The notes beneath the pieces were generated by a model. It ran no database searches and had not been told where the DNA came from. It worked only from the letters and a program-made list of their open reading frames with translations. From Ligustrum vulgare (lineage: Eukaryota; Streptophyta; Magnoliopsida; Lamiales; Oleaceae): a stretch of DNA of 64,000 nucleotides. Location of the stretch: contig OY743177.1 of NCBI GenBank assembly GCA_963555705.1, positions 54,506,096-54,570,095 on the forward strand, given 5' to 3'. Shown one piece after another: positions 9,712 to 21,250 of this stretch (position 1 is the stretch's first letter; every line of letters begins with the position of its first letter). Both the position numbers and the translations under genes were made by a program.

Positions 9712-12700
9712 CTGCTTTCTCTTGGTGGGATCCGACAGTAAGAAACGACTTCAAATGAGTTGTGTCTTCTGTTTCCCATTGTTCTCAATTATGTGAATCT
9801 GTTTATAATTATATGGGTGTATGTATATATTAGGATTTGAAAGAAGATAAAATTTCCAAGAAACAAACAATTGTGAGCAAGCATCTATAACCACCCTGGA
9901 GTGAAAACTAATACAGACCAGTTTGTAGGGTGGTATAATGGAGGGATAACACTAGTTGAAAATGGTTATATGAAACTAGTAAATGACCAGTTTTTCAGCA
10001 ACCATGTTCCTTCTATAAAATAGTTGATGTCAGTTGTCACTGCACTCATGTTTTTACATGGTTTTTGGAACTGATAAATATCTAAACTAAAATATTTCAT
10101 CCTATATTTCTTCTTGGTATTATATCATTCTGCTTTTGATGAAGGGTGCAAACCCATTCACCCTACATCAGAATCAAGAAGACGTCGCATCGTGAAAATC
10201 ATTCTGAATGGAACTGCAACCTTGTGATCTTTATGCAACGTCATTTGCTCATTTTATTTTAGGGAGGTGAAGCGAGTTAGTGTGTTATCCTTTAAACAGT
10301 TGGCTGGATAACTGGAAAGAAGTGTCATTTCTGATTGAAACTGGTACTGAGATTTTCTCAAACAGATTATATAGTAAGAAAAATAAATTGTTTTTAATTT
10401 TTCAGATCTTTTCTCTTAATGATTTCACAGTTTTTGTCGTGATTGCAATTTGTTTGATATAACTAAATAAAGCCACCACAATTATTTCAGTTGGTATTTT
10501 AAAAAAAAAATTCTCATGTAGTCGTTGAAGGAAAGAGTTTGAGATTTAGTTTTAGTTTCGTTTACTTGCTCAGATCTTACTTGTTATTAGTTGAAGGGAG
10601 TATTTATCTCTGGAATTATAGAAGAGATTGCTCTTATTCCCTCCTGTTCTACTTTCTCTTTAATAAAATTAGTATTTCTCCCGTGCGATGCACGGAAGTT
10701 ATTAAAAAAAAATTAATTTGATAAGTATTTGTTAAACTTTAATATTTATACATAATAATTAACACAAATTTAAAGTGCATGAAAAATAATATTAAACCAC
10801 AATAACTATTAAAATTCAATAAATAATATAACTAATTCAAATTATAATAGCTTCTTTAAATATTAAGTCAATTTATATATTTAAGTAGTAGATACTGTTA
10901 ATTTCAATAATTTTTATGAGCTATTATTAATTTCAAAAAATATACAAATATAGTAGTTTATTTAATGGTATATCATGTTTGATGTAATATTATGGTACAA
11001 TATTAATTTTATGAAAGACATCAATATATTTCTCATAATTTCTGCATTCTCCTCTCGTATTTAAGTTCTTCCACTTTTCATTCAAAAATATCAATCGTAA
11101 TAATTATAAATGTGTGCTTAACTTAAACCCATGAATATTTGTATTTAACTAATAATTTTTTTTTTTTTTTTTTTACTTATAAAGTCAAATAGTCAAAAAT
11201 AATAATTACGTAAATCTAGCAAATATCATGATATGATAACATGCAATGCTGGAGAAAAAAAATTTATACTGAAAATCGTATATCATATAACATTTATGCA
11301 ACTATTAAAACTATGAAAGATTAAAAAAAATATAATCCATTATTAACCATAATATTTACTTTTTTTGTATTTGCCTATCGTATTTAACATTTTCTCCAAG
11401 TTTCTTTCAAAACCATCAATCACAATAATTATAATCGAGTGTTTAATGTTCTTTATACTTAAATCTAAATAATATACTTAAATAGGAATATTATTTGTAT
11501 TCAAAAAATATTGATAACATATAATAGAAAATTATAAAATTTCAAGAGAACAATAATTTACAAATATAAAAATAATAAATTTAATACTTGTACGTGTGTT
11601 AAAAATTATTATGACAAAATAAAGATAAGAATGACACATTACAAAAGACAAAATTACAAAAATATACATAGTAAGACAAAAAAAAAAGGAAGAAGAATAC
11701 GTGTTTGGTAAAAGTAAAAAAAATGGTTTATAAACATGTTTATAAACTACAAAATTTCCCAAACCACTTTTTAATCACACACATTTTCTCTCTCCAATTT
11801 TCAACAACTACTTTTTACTTCAAAATCATAAATAAACCAGTTTATAAACCAAACAGACAAAAATAAAATTGAAAAGCGGCCGACACCAATAGACATTGCA
11901 TACACATTTTCTCTCTCCACTTTTTAACCATCCATCTACCTAAAAAAACGTGGAAAAAAATATGGTTTTTAAACCAATTCAGCCTCCAAACATAGGCTTA
12001 TAAACATGTTTATAAACTACATAGTTTTTCAAATCACTTTTTAACTACACACATTTCTCTCTCAAATATTTAACAACTATTTTTTACTTCAAAATCACAA
12101 ATAAACCAAACAGTGTTACCAAACGGAGAATAAGACAAATGAAAAAAAAAATTAATTAATTAAAATTTGAAAGTGGTGGCAGCCGCTAAAACCATTAGTT
12201 GCTTGGATTGCTTAGCAACTAATGTATTGATTAAAAAAAAGAAGGAAAAAAGACAATTTATATATTTAAATAATAAATTACTCTCATTTGCTTATCGTAT
12301 TTTTAACCTCTTTTTTCTAACTTTTATTAAAAAACACCAATCGCATAATAATATATAGGATAAATAATCCATAATATTAAAATAAGAACAACAAACAAAT
12401 TAAATACCTCATTAAATAATAATAATAATAAATAAAAATAAAAAAAATTGTAGAATGTGTGGTAAATGATATTTTGAATCATGAATATCAAGATGAAGTA
12501 GACTATGTTTTTTATTGCAATTATTACAATTTATAAATCAATTTATAAACAACATAATTTCTTAAACTATGTTTTAAACACAAACATTTTCTCTCCACTT
12601 ATTCAAAACATCATTTTTTTCAAAACTCATTTTTGACATATTTTACCAATAAAATAATTTACAAATAAACGAAACAAAAATTTATACTTTTAACCTTACA

Positions 12701-15700
12701 TTCTGAAAAAATTTACTATTTCAAACCTCAGTATTTGAAATAATGTGTCATCCCCATGTTTTATATCCGTCATTTCAAATAATGTGGTTTGTAAAATTTT
12801 TATAAAATTGTGGTAAATGATATTTTGAATAATGAATATCAAGACAAAATAGACATTGCATAAATTAGATAAATATAAGCTTCTGTTTTTTAATGCAATC
12901 ATTATAAATCTTGGTAAAAGTTCAGCTCTGTTTGGTAAAAGTTTTGTGTTTAAAAACATGTTTTTCATTGTTTTGGGTAAAATATGTGGTTGAAAAGTAG
13001 AAAAAAATGTGTAATTAAAAAGTGATTTGAGAATTTTAATTTAAAAATCTTGTTTTTAAACATGTTTGTCAAACAGAGAAAAGAAAAAAAAATGAAGTAA
13101 AAAAAAAAAAATTAAATTAAATATTGGTGTCCGGCTGACACTATTTCAATCAATTGAAATGGTGTCAGATTGAAATGAGATAGCCATCTGCCATGTACCA
13201 CTAAAAAAAAAAAAAAATCTTTTGGCGGGACATTTTCGTTTTTATATATAGTATAGATTGTATAATTTTCATGCTTTATGATTAGTTTTTATGTAATGTG
13301 CACAGATAGAAGCCCAAACATTAAGCCAGACCAATGAGCTCGATGAGATGCATGAAAAATTGGAATCTCGTAAATTGGTGATGGGAAACATGTCAATGCA
13401 TTCAAAGGTTGTAGAGGAGAAAGTAAGAAAGCAAGAGGAACAACTTAGTTCTGAAATTAGATCTTTATTGGTTGCTGGAACTGCTCTTTCTGCAGCCAGC
13501 AAACGCATGCAGGTAATCTCTGTCAATATAATTGGCTAATCTTTTCTTTGCCACTTCTTCTTTCCTCAACTCTGGATTAGCACTTGGGTACCTGTTCTTC
13601 TCTTATCACTTGACTTGCTTTGAATTTTCTGGGAAGCTTGAGATAAGCTATGCTCTTTCATTGTGTCTATTTTTCTGTCTGTCTATTTTACCACACTAGA
13701 AGCTATATTTATGGCAGCTCTTCGTCACCATCTCCCAGATTCTTGGCATGGAGCTGCTTATTTCTCTAAAGTGAATATGATGTGGAAAAGCTCTCTATAG
13801 CCCCATGTTTTAGAGTAATGTTATTTTTAATAGCTTGCTTCTTGCCTAATTGAAAACCCTAGCCCTTGAACATTTTCGTCAACAAAAATTCAAAGTGCAA
13901 TTTTTGTGAAGGGAATACTTTGAAAGAGTAGGATTTGCCATTATAAGACATTGTCTGAAATGCTTGTTCTGGGTGTGGGGAGCCTTGTATTGGCGTATGA
14001 ACCTAACCTTTGGTGCTGTTCTTATTGACTTTCTGAGGATTCTTGAAAAGCAAGGGGTGGAGATGATTAATCAGTATGCACTCTATTGATATCTTTTATG
14101 ATATTTTGAGGATATCACTGAAGATAACTCTTTCTCAAATAATTGATTAATAATTGGATTTTGCCTATGTGACTTTTTCATAAAACTAAATCTTCGATGC
14201 CTCATCGTGATGAAGCTTTCTAAAAGAGAAATTTTTGTCACCTCAATTCTGTTGCTTCTGAATTGGTTGCCACAATTTCTCTCCGTAATTCAAGTTCTGC
14301 GCAGAAAATTTAGTAGTGATGTAAAATTGACAGTTAGATCTCTGCTATCTGTTGGAAATTTTGGTTTTCAGTTAATCCTTAAAGTTCAAATTGGTTCTTG
14401 TCAAAAAGCAACTTTCTTTGCTTTGTGTCTTTAAGCCCCTACTAAGTAGGGTTTACATTACATGCACAGAATTAATTATTATTTAGTTAACAAAATTACA
14501 AAGTTCATTCATATTCCTCGTGGATTCAAGGGTTCCTTAATGAATTTCTTGATGTGTCTTGAAAATAAGATATTCTTTCTCTTTCTTTGCATTCCACCAT
14601 TCTGATAATGTGGGTTATGGAATTGGAACGATTGTTTTGATTAGCATGGTTGGATGTGTATTATTTGTAGAAGATAGAAGTATAAGGATCCTAGTTTGCT
14701 TGTTGAAAATGATAGCATTACTGCATACTACTTTATTTGTTATGCTCTTCTTGACCTCCATTTTGTAATACAGCATCTTCTCTGGACACTCCTAGATGGG
14801 GGAGTACTTGTTGAAAGTGATTAAAATTTTTGCACTAACTTTAAAAAGTTTACTTTCGCACATCTGTAATCAATATATTATTTCAATACAGGACTCAAAT
14901 AGGTCACTTACTGGAGAAAAAGGTTATGGTCATCTAAAAAGCCTGCAGAAGTTGTTGAGACTGAGACAAAGATATATGGTATCACAGGTTTCACTGCTTT
15001 ATCCTGTGAAGGTTGTAATTGGACATGCTCCTGAACAAGAACTTGAATCATTTGCTAGCAGTATCAAATCGGGTAATAGATCTTATATTTAGTTAGAGTG
15101 AAAAAATTGTTAACATATCTTGTAGATGAATATATTTCTTCGTTTACTGAACCATGAATAAGCCAATGACTTGCTTCAACTGTTGGATGAGATGCATATA
15201 TTTTGGTTGCAAGCTTTGTTGTGAGTCAAATATAGTAATGAAGAAGTCTTACCAATATTTTTCTGCGCTCACTTTTTATTTTCTTCCTCGTTTAAAATAA
15301 AACTAGGTCATATGCCTAAATTCATAAAAATTATGAATCCGATATAAGTCTTACCCAATTATTTGAATATGGAAAAATAATTGTGACACTGTTAACACAG
15401 CTATATCATTCATCTCTTTGCTTGAATCTCTTCAAAACACACCTCATTTCATAAGATAGAGATGATGAGTTTTGTTATGGAGTAGCTGCTGCAAATTTAT
15501 ATTTATCTGGATCCATCATTTAGTGTAAATGATGTTGAGGGTTGAAGTCATTTTTACTATTCTCTTGGCATGTTAACTTATTTTCTATGAAATAGAAGAA
15601 AAGAACCTTGCATGTTTCATCACGGTCTGCATGATTGTGTGGAATAGGGTACCCAAAATTTAGAAAATTGGTAGTTATTTTTTAGATGCCAATGCCCATA

Positions 15701-18700
15701 GTGGCAATGATATTATTAAGATATGAAGTTTCTGGTTGCATTTGATGTTATGGTATCATCTTATGCTGTACTGAAGAACAAAAAAGATGTATATTTGTGA
15801 CCATCTTTGTAGTTGTGTGGGCTTGGAAGTGTGTTGTTATTGCATTGAAAATGCCTTATTTACTGGGTCTTTTTCTCCTTTGGTTGTCAGTTCATGCTCT
15901 GATAGGTAAACTGGTAAAGTAGAGGGTTTGGTCTGTTGGTAATTTGTACATTGAGGTTGCTAAATTTGCAAAGTTAAAATACAAGAACCAAAAATTGGCT
16001 GGAAATTTCTCAGCTACCCATAGTTGTTATCTCTAATAGTCATGTTATATGGATGACTCCTTTGGCTTACTTAGGATCATCTTTCTTCATTGCTTCTTGA
16101 TTATCTCAGGTGTTACATGTCAAGTCTTCCATGAATAATTCTTAGCATTTTTGCAATTATTTGTCATCCCATTACCTCATACAGATTTCAATTTGAATAT
16201 GTGTATGCTCAAGTCGTATCCAACTTGATAGAAGCAATGCAGGACTGCAAGCATCAATGCTGACTCTGTTTTTTATAAAAGATTCCAGCTGCAATTGATG
16301 GTCTTGGTCATTGCCATTATTATTATTATTAGTATTACAGCTTAGAATTCCTTAATTGAATTGATTAGTAGTTCTTTTTTTTTTTTTTTTTAATCTCTGT
16401 TCTTTTGTGTTTCTTTTAACTATTTTCAGATGTTCCATCTGGATCAAAACCTGTTGATCAAGGCTCTTTCACCATCTCAGGTCTGCATCTCACTGTGATC
16501 CCTTTTACGAAGATGAGTTTTTTCACTGATAAGAAGGAGGTTCAGAGATCTTCGACTGCCCTGGGATATGTGGCATATGTGCGTTCTTCCTCTTTGCGTG
16601 GCATAATCTTATCAACTTATGTATTTTTTCAAGCTTAATCTGCTTTAGTTGCGATGAAATGTGATAGGACATCTAAAATAAATGGGGAGTTATTATGATT
16701 TATCATGTCTCAAGGATCAATCACTTTTGTCATCAACTTGGCAATTAGTTTACACCTGTTTTGGTTGCATTCCTCTAGGCATTAGCAATTGCCAGAGCAC
16801 TAATTGCAATTTAATATCTATTAATCATGATGGCTTGTTGTTTATGCAGGTTGTCTCACTCATTGCTTCTTATTTACAAGTTCCTTTGCGTTTTCCTTTA
16901 CGGCTAGGAGGTTCTCGATCATATATACGTGATTATGCACCTTCAATTGATCATTCAATGTCCAGTTCAGACTCTAATTCAGTAAGTTTGACAAGTTCGA
17001 AGCCGGTAGAATTCCCTCTCTTTATAGAAGGGCAAGACTTCACAAGAGCAGCTTATGCTATGTTCTTGCTAAATAAGGTGTGTAGAACTTATTAATTTTT
17101 TAGTGTCTAACCATATTGAAACATATTCAAAAATTTTGGAGCATCATAAGACGGTCTACTAATGATCTTACTTGAATTTTCTGTTATACAAGACAGAGCT
17201 GGGCATATAAATTTTTTCTTGTTTATTTTGTTCCCATCCCCATTTTTGTGTTTTTGAGGATGTGTGTTGATTCTTTTACTGATGTGTAGGCCTAGATGTT
17301 GGTTTGAGCTCATTACTGAGCTTCTGAAATTTTCTATACTTATCCTTCGGTGGATATTCTTACTTCAAATTAAGCAGAGGATTTTGCTAGACTGGAAGCA
17401 TATATAAATTTATCTGTCATTAATCCAATTGTAGATTTTGGAAACAATAATTTAAGTGGCATTAGATTGACTAGGATTTTTGTAAACTTGGAGTTATAGC
17501 CCCTGTTTGGTATTGATAAAAAATTAGACTTTTAGTAAATTTTGATTAAAGTTGATGAGATGTGTGGTTCAAAAACTGTGGGCTCAAAATAAGTGTAGTT
17601 AAGATTAAATGTTGATATTGAATTAGATTAAAATCTAAAAAACTAGTGCTACCAGACAGGAGCATAATATAAAATCTCTGTATCATAATGTATTATATGA
17701 CAATTTGACAACAATAAGGTAATATGTCACTTACAAATTGTCCATCATAACCATTATTCTCATAAGATCACACTCAAACTTTTCTTTGCGTTATTTTAAT
17801 TGTCTTTGGACTGTATAGTTTGCTTTGTCACTACAGTAAACTTGCATCAAGGAAGAGAAAGTATTGACAAGTGAGAAGCTCTTGATCTTTTGTATTTATG
17901 TTTTGGATTTTTTTACAAAGCTTGTGCTAAAAGACTGAAAATTGGATAAAAGTTGTAAGTACCATGAAATTTGTGGTTAAAATTGAAGTTTGACCCCGTT
18001 GAAAAGTTGTTAAAATTTTAAATGAAGTTTTATATAACAAGCACTTAGTGAAGAATGTGACTGGGCATGAACCCATTTAGGTGACAGGGCTGCACTAAAA
18101 ACCTGACATAAATCTTGTCCATTACCCTTCTTTACACCAATTCTCTATTGTATTACTGTCAACAATCTAAACACAAAACAGGAGCAGTTGCAAAAGATTA
18201 GGCTGCATAGTTTTGGTGGTAAAAGGGATCATGTCTCCACATTTCTTTTCCCCTCCTCTCTCCAAAACTTATAGTTGGATGACGAAAGAGAAATGTAAAA
18301 ACATTACTTAGGTGAAAACTAAGAAACCAATCGTCTGACTCTGGCTTTTCCCCTATGTATTGTGGTTTAAAGTTGAGCAGTAGAAATGCTTAATGATCTT
18401 GGTCCTCCTCCTCCTCCTCCTCCTCCTCCGCGTCTGAGTTTTCTTTTATAATATATTTGCCTCTTGCCTACTTCTCCCTTGATAAACTTTTGATTTTGGT
18501 CCTCCTCCATCTGTATCCTTGATATAGTTTACTATAAGCCTCATATATCATCATATATGCATGGAAATTTGAAATTGTTATATAATTTGTCGCTGGGTTT
18601 AATTGTGGAGAGGATCTCTGTAGTAGGTACTGAGTTTTTTCAATATCTTCTTCAATCCACCAATATTATTTTTATTAAATTTGAAATTGTATCTTTAAAC

Positions 18701-18966
18701 TTGTCATAAATGACCTTGGTGTTATTCATTTCCAGTTCTGATTTCTGCACATAATTTACAATCGACTTCATCAAAAATCACATTGCTATTTCCATGCCAT
18801 GGCAATGACCTTTTTTCAATGTTACTGGATAACCTTTTTGTAGGATTTAGAGCAGCTCCTAAATTTCATTGGAGTCAAGAGCTTAGGACCACGCCATGTT
18901 CTTGCTAATTTGAAGGAGCTTTTGAGGACCATCCTTTCTTCAGAATATATAGAGATGTCATTTTGA
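9368..18966 (+). CDS. VPS38: VPS38/UVRAG-like subunit of the class III PI3-kinase complex
   Basis: Six exons joined by GT-AG introns: 9368-9559, 13306-13512, 14892-15072, 16430-16578, 16850-17077, 18844-18966. They total 1080 bp, 359 aa, with every phase consistent. The product has a Lys/Glu-rich coiled-coil N-terminal part (about residues 25-125; [15 protein letters not shown]) and a C-terminal domain with [72 protein letters not shown] and [17 protein letters not shown], matching plant VPS38/UVRAG proteins in order and length. In the family it joins VPS34, VPS15 and VPS30/ATG6 to make PI3P on endosomes for vacuolar sorting and autophagy. Intron 1 (3.7 kb) holds a Helitron and a (TTA)n tract; intron 5 holds a MITE. 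The start is the first ATG in frame; an overlapping uORF lies just upstream. All landmarks look intact. Confidence 0.93.
9632..9710. repeat. (TTA)n microsatellite in VPS38 intron 1
   Basis: About 79 bp of uninterrupted tta repeats, starting 72 bp inside the intron. It creates spurious poly-Leu and poly-Ile frames. Confidence 0.97.
11700..11856. mobile_element. MITE-like repeat, copy 1, within the Helitron
   Basis: Starts near gtgtttggtaaaagt and ends near tttataaaccaaacag. The core tttataaactacaaaatttc plus ctttttaatcacacaca and a TTTTC(A)AC tail is shared with 12000-12135 and, less closely, 6490-6660. Ends are approximate. Confidence 0.5.
12000..12135. mobile_element. MITE-like repeat, copy 2, within the Helitron
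   Basis: Shares aaacatgtttataaactaca, ctttttaactacacaca and ttactTcaaaatcacaaata with copy 1 and ends at ccaaacagtgttaccaaacgg. Ends are approximate. Confidence 0.5.
12926..13078. mobile_element. MITE with inverted ends, within the Helitron
   Basis: Left end ctctgtttggtaaaagtttt and right end aacatgtttgtcaaacagag are inverted relative to each other (CTCTGTTTGRYAAA). The interior (gtggttgaaaagtag, gtgtaattaaaaagtgattt) is the reverse complement of the 11740 and 12000 segments, so it is the same family in opposite orientation. Confidence 0.6.
17499..17663 (+). mobile_element. Tourist-like MITE, VPS38 intron 5
   Basis: About 165 bp with inverted ends gcccctgtttggta and taccagacaggagc. It shares its interior (agacttttagtaaattttga, gttgatgagatgtgtggttc) with 21597-21757 and, inverted, 22411-22571. 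The flanks suggest a 3-bp duplication (ATA). Confidence 0.7.
18403..18429 (+). repeat. (CCT)n microsatellite, VPS38 intron 5
   Basis: Nine uninterrupted tcc/cct units, ending in ccgcgtctgag. Confidence 0.95.
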
Positions 18967-20124
18967 ATTCCCAGAATTGATTGATAGTTTCTGTAAATGG
19001 ATTGATTGTATTCTTACAGTTACAGAGGTGCCAATTTTTTAAGAAGCACCTTGGCATAAATCTTGGTCCATTTTTTGGATAATGCAAATCATGCTTGATA
19101 AGAATTTCCAATTTTGATTTTCCTTTTTCTGAGTTTACATTATTTATATTTATATATTCAATCTTGATGGGTGATTACCAGATGTTGGAAACTTGAGTTG
19201 GGGATCCCCCCCCCCCCCCCCCCACTTTTTTGAAGATTTATATGTTTTCCCAAAAAAAAATTGAAATTGTTGGCTTAAAAAAACCTTTTATCAAACATTG
19301 GCTAAATTGATTTAAATATTCTCTTGCAATTAGTTCAATGGGACAATAGTTGTGGGAATTCAGAATGTCCTATAGTTATGAGTTATCTATTTTTGTATTG
19401 TTATGCTAGAAATGTCACACTAGAATGAATCTGTTAGTTGATGATACTTCCCTAAAGGCCAGATAATTTGAGCTAAAAGCCTAAAACTAAAACTCAAGTA
19501 CTCGATAGTAAAATGTACAAAATTTTGATTTGAAGACAACACATTCGTATTTTTTGTTTAAAAACAAAGAATGTGATATTTTCAAAATAAAATATTTTAT
19601 TCAAAATTAATATTGAAAAAAGCGATTAAAAAATTGGTTTGAAAAATGGTATTGTTTAAAAACAAATTTACCAAAGGCACATATGCTCCTTATCCACTAG
19701 AACGATGCTAGATGAACACCACATTTGAACAACTTAGTGGACAACACATTCATATGGAAATGGACCTCACCCCATGTAAATGTGTTGTGCATTTAAATTT
19801 TTTAGTCCAGTATTATCAAGCCCAACAATTAAATATTCCATTTTGAATAATGAAGTTTTACAGAAAAATGATTGATGATAGATTGTCCATTACTATCAAA
19901 TCTTCCGGCCAGATATGCTAGTTGTTGTAATAAAGTTTCCGAGGCAGGAAGAGGGTTTGTTGCATCTCTTTGCACACATTATTCAGATAAATACATTCCA
20001 ACTCAATGTCTCTTGTTTTTCATAAATGCCTCCCATAGTTTCACAAAAAATATTCATTCTTGAAATCACAGAATCTAACAAAAACAAATGAGGAACGCGA
20101 CAGAAACACAAAAGAAGGTGAAAA
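18967..20124. other. Spacer between convergent VPS38 and MRPL47 genes
   Basis: Must contain both 3' UTRs. Visible inside: an 18-base poly-C run (19206-19223), AT-rich sequence and no supported gene. The short open frames here show no coding features. Confidence 0.6.
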
Positions 20125-21217
20125 TTATATAGCATTGATCATCCTTTTCATCTCAGCAGACCTCCTAGGATCTGCTTCTGCAATGGCTCTCTCTGTGAGT
20201 ATATGCTTAATTCGACACATTGACTTCCTTACCTGTTCAATAATCATCAATGGCAATACCCATATCATAAACACAACAACACGAGTAACTCTTTACGAGG
20301 AAGTCAACTATCCTTGTTCATTCACATTCTCAAACATAACACCAGTGCTAAAATTAAAATTGTTCAATATATAATATACCTAAGTTCAGGTGTTATAAGA
20401 CATGTAGTTGGGTGCTCAATTGAAGTATTATAGAAGAACATTTTTTTTTCAGAATACAGTGATTTAACTAAGGCAAACACGTGTAGGAAAGTGCAATGTT
20501 TGCTTTCTACATCCTCAGAATTAAAACTATAAAATTATTTCAAAAATCTTAGACGAGAAAAAAGGCCATACCTTGGGAATACGCTCTGGATTGGGAAAGC
20601 GTAGGTTTTGAGCGTGAAGCATCTGACGCTGTGTCATCAACATGTTCTTCTCCTTCAAGAGAACATACCAAAGCTTGTTAAGGTCATCCCAAGACTTGAG
20701 ACGTAGTTCTGGAGCCTTCCAACCCCGACCTGAATATATTTATAAAACTTATTCTATAATTGATTTATGCCTATGAAAAAAAGATTCACAAAATAAGTTG
20801 TGCTCTAGGTGATCAAGTTCAATAACATACACAGAGAGAACAAAGGTTATGTTAAAACATATTACATAGTTGAGTCTCGAATTTCATGAAAGACACAGTA
20901 ATTAGAGCATCTCCAATCGTGATGTAAAAAAAAGTTGTAAATTAACATCTTCGAATTCACTTTTGCATTTCCATTTACATCCCGGTGGATCTAAATCTAA
21001 AATTTGCTCCAAATGATAGATGCAAATTATAAGCTTTAAACTCAATTTTGCATAACTTTTTGTAAATTTTGTGTTAATCTATTTTTTTTTTTTTTTTTAA
21101 TTTGTGCATTACATCCCGGTGGATCTAAATCTAGATTTTGCTTCAAATGATAGATGCAAATTATAATATTTAAATTTAATCTTTACATAACATTTTTAGC
21201 CCGTAATTTTATGTTAA

Positions 21218-21250
<33 letters not shown>

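Larger units (their letters stand above)
10669..13257 (-). mobile_element. Non-autonomous Helitron in VPS38 intron 1
   Basis: On the minus strand the right end reads A|TCTATACTATATATAAAAACG, a typical plant Helitron 5' terminus (starts TC, preceded by A). The left end reads a hairpin ccgtgc-atc-gcacgg, then ggagaaata (its first g can extend the stem) and CTAA|T, that is, a 3' hairpin a few bases before CTRR followed by T. Insertion is thus between A and T, as the family requires. The 2.6 kb body is AT-rich, shows no Rep/helicase coding, and contains several MITE-like segments and a palindrome (ctgacac...gtgtcag, about 13135-13170). It lies wholly inside intron 1. Confidence 0.75.

Noticed and set aside
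9552..9796. Poly-Leu / poly-Ile ORFs
   Set aside because: Translation of the (TTA)n microsatellite in intron 1 of the VPS38-like gene.
19206..19223. Poly-C run as a functional G-quadruplex element
   Set aside because: A plain 18-base homopolymer between two gene ends; likely a mutation or assembly-prone tract, no further support.
20060..20374. 104-aa plus-strand ORF
   Set aside because: Opposite the last exon of MRPL47 and its flanks; the minus-strand gene is clearly the real one.
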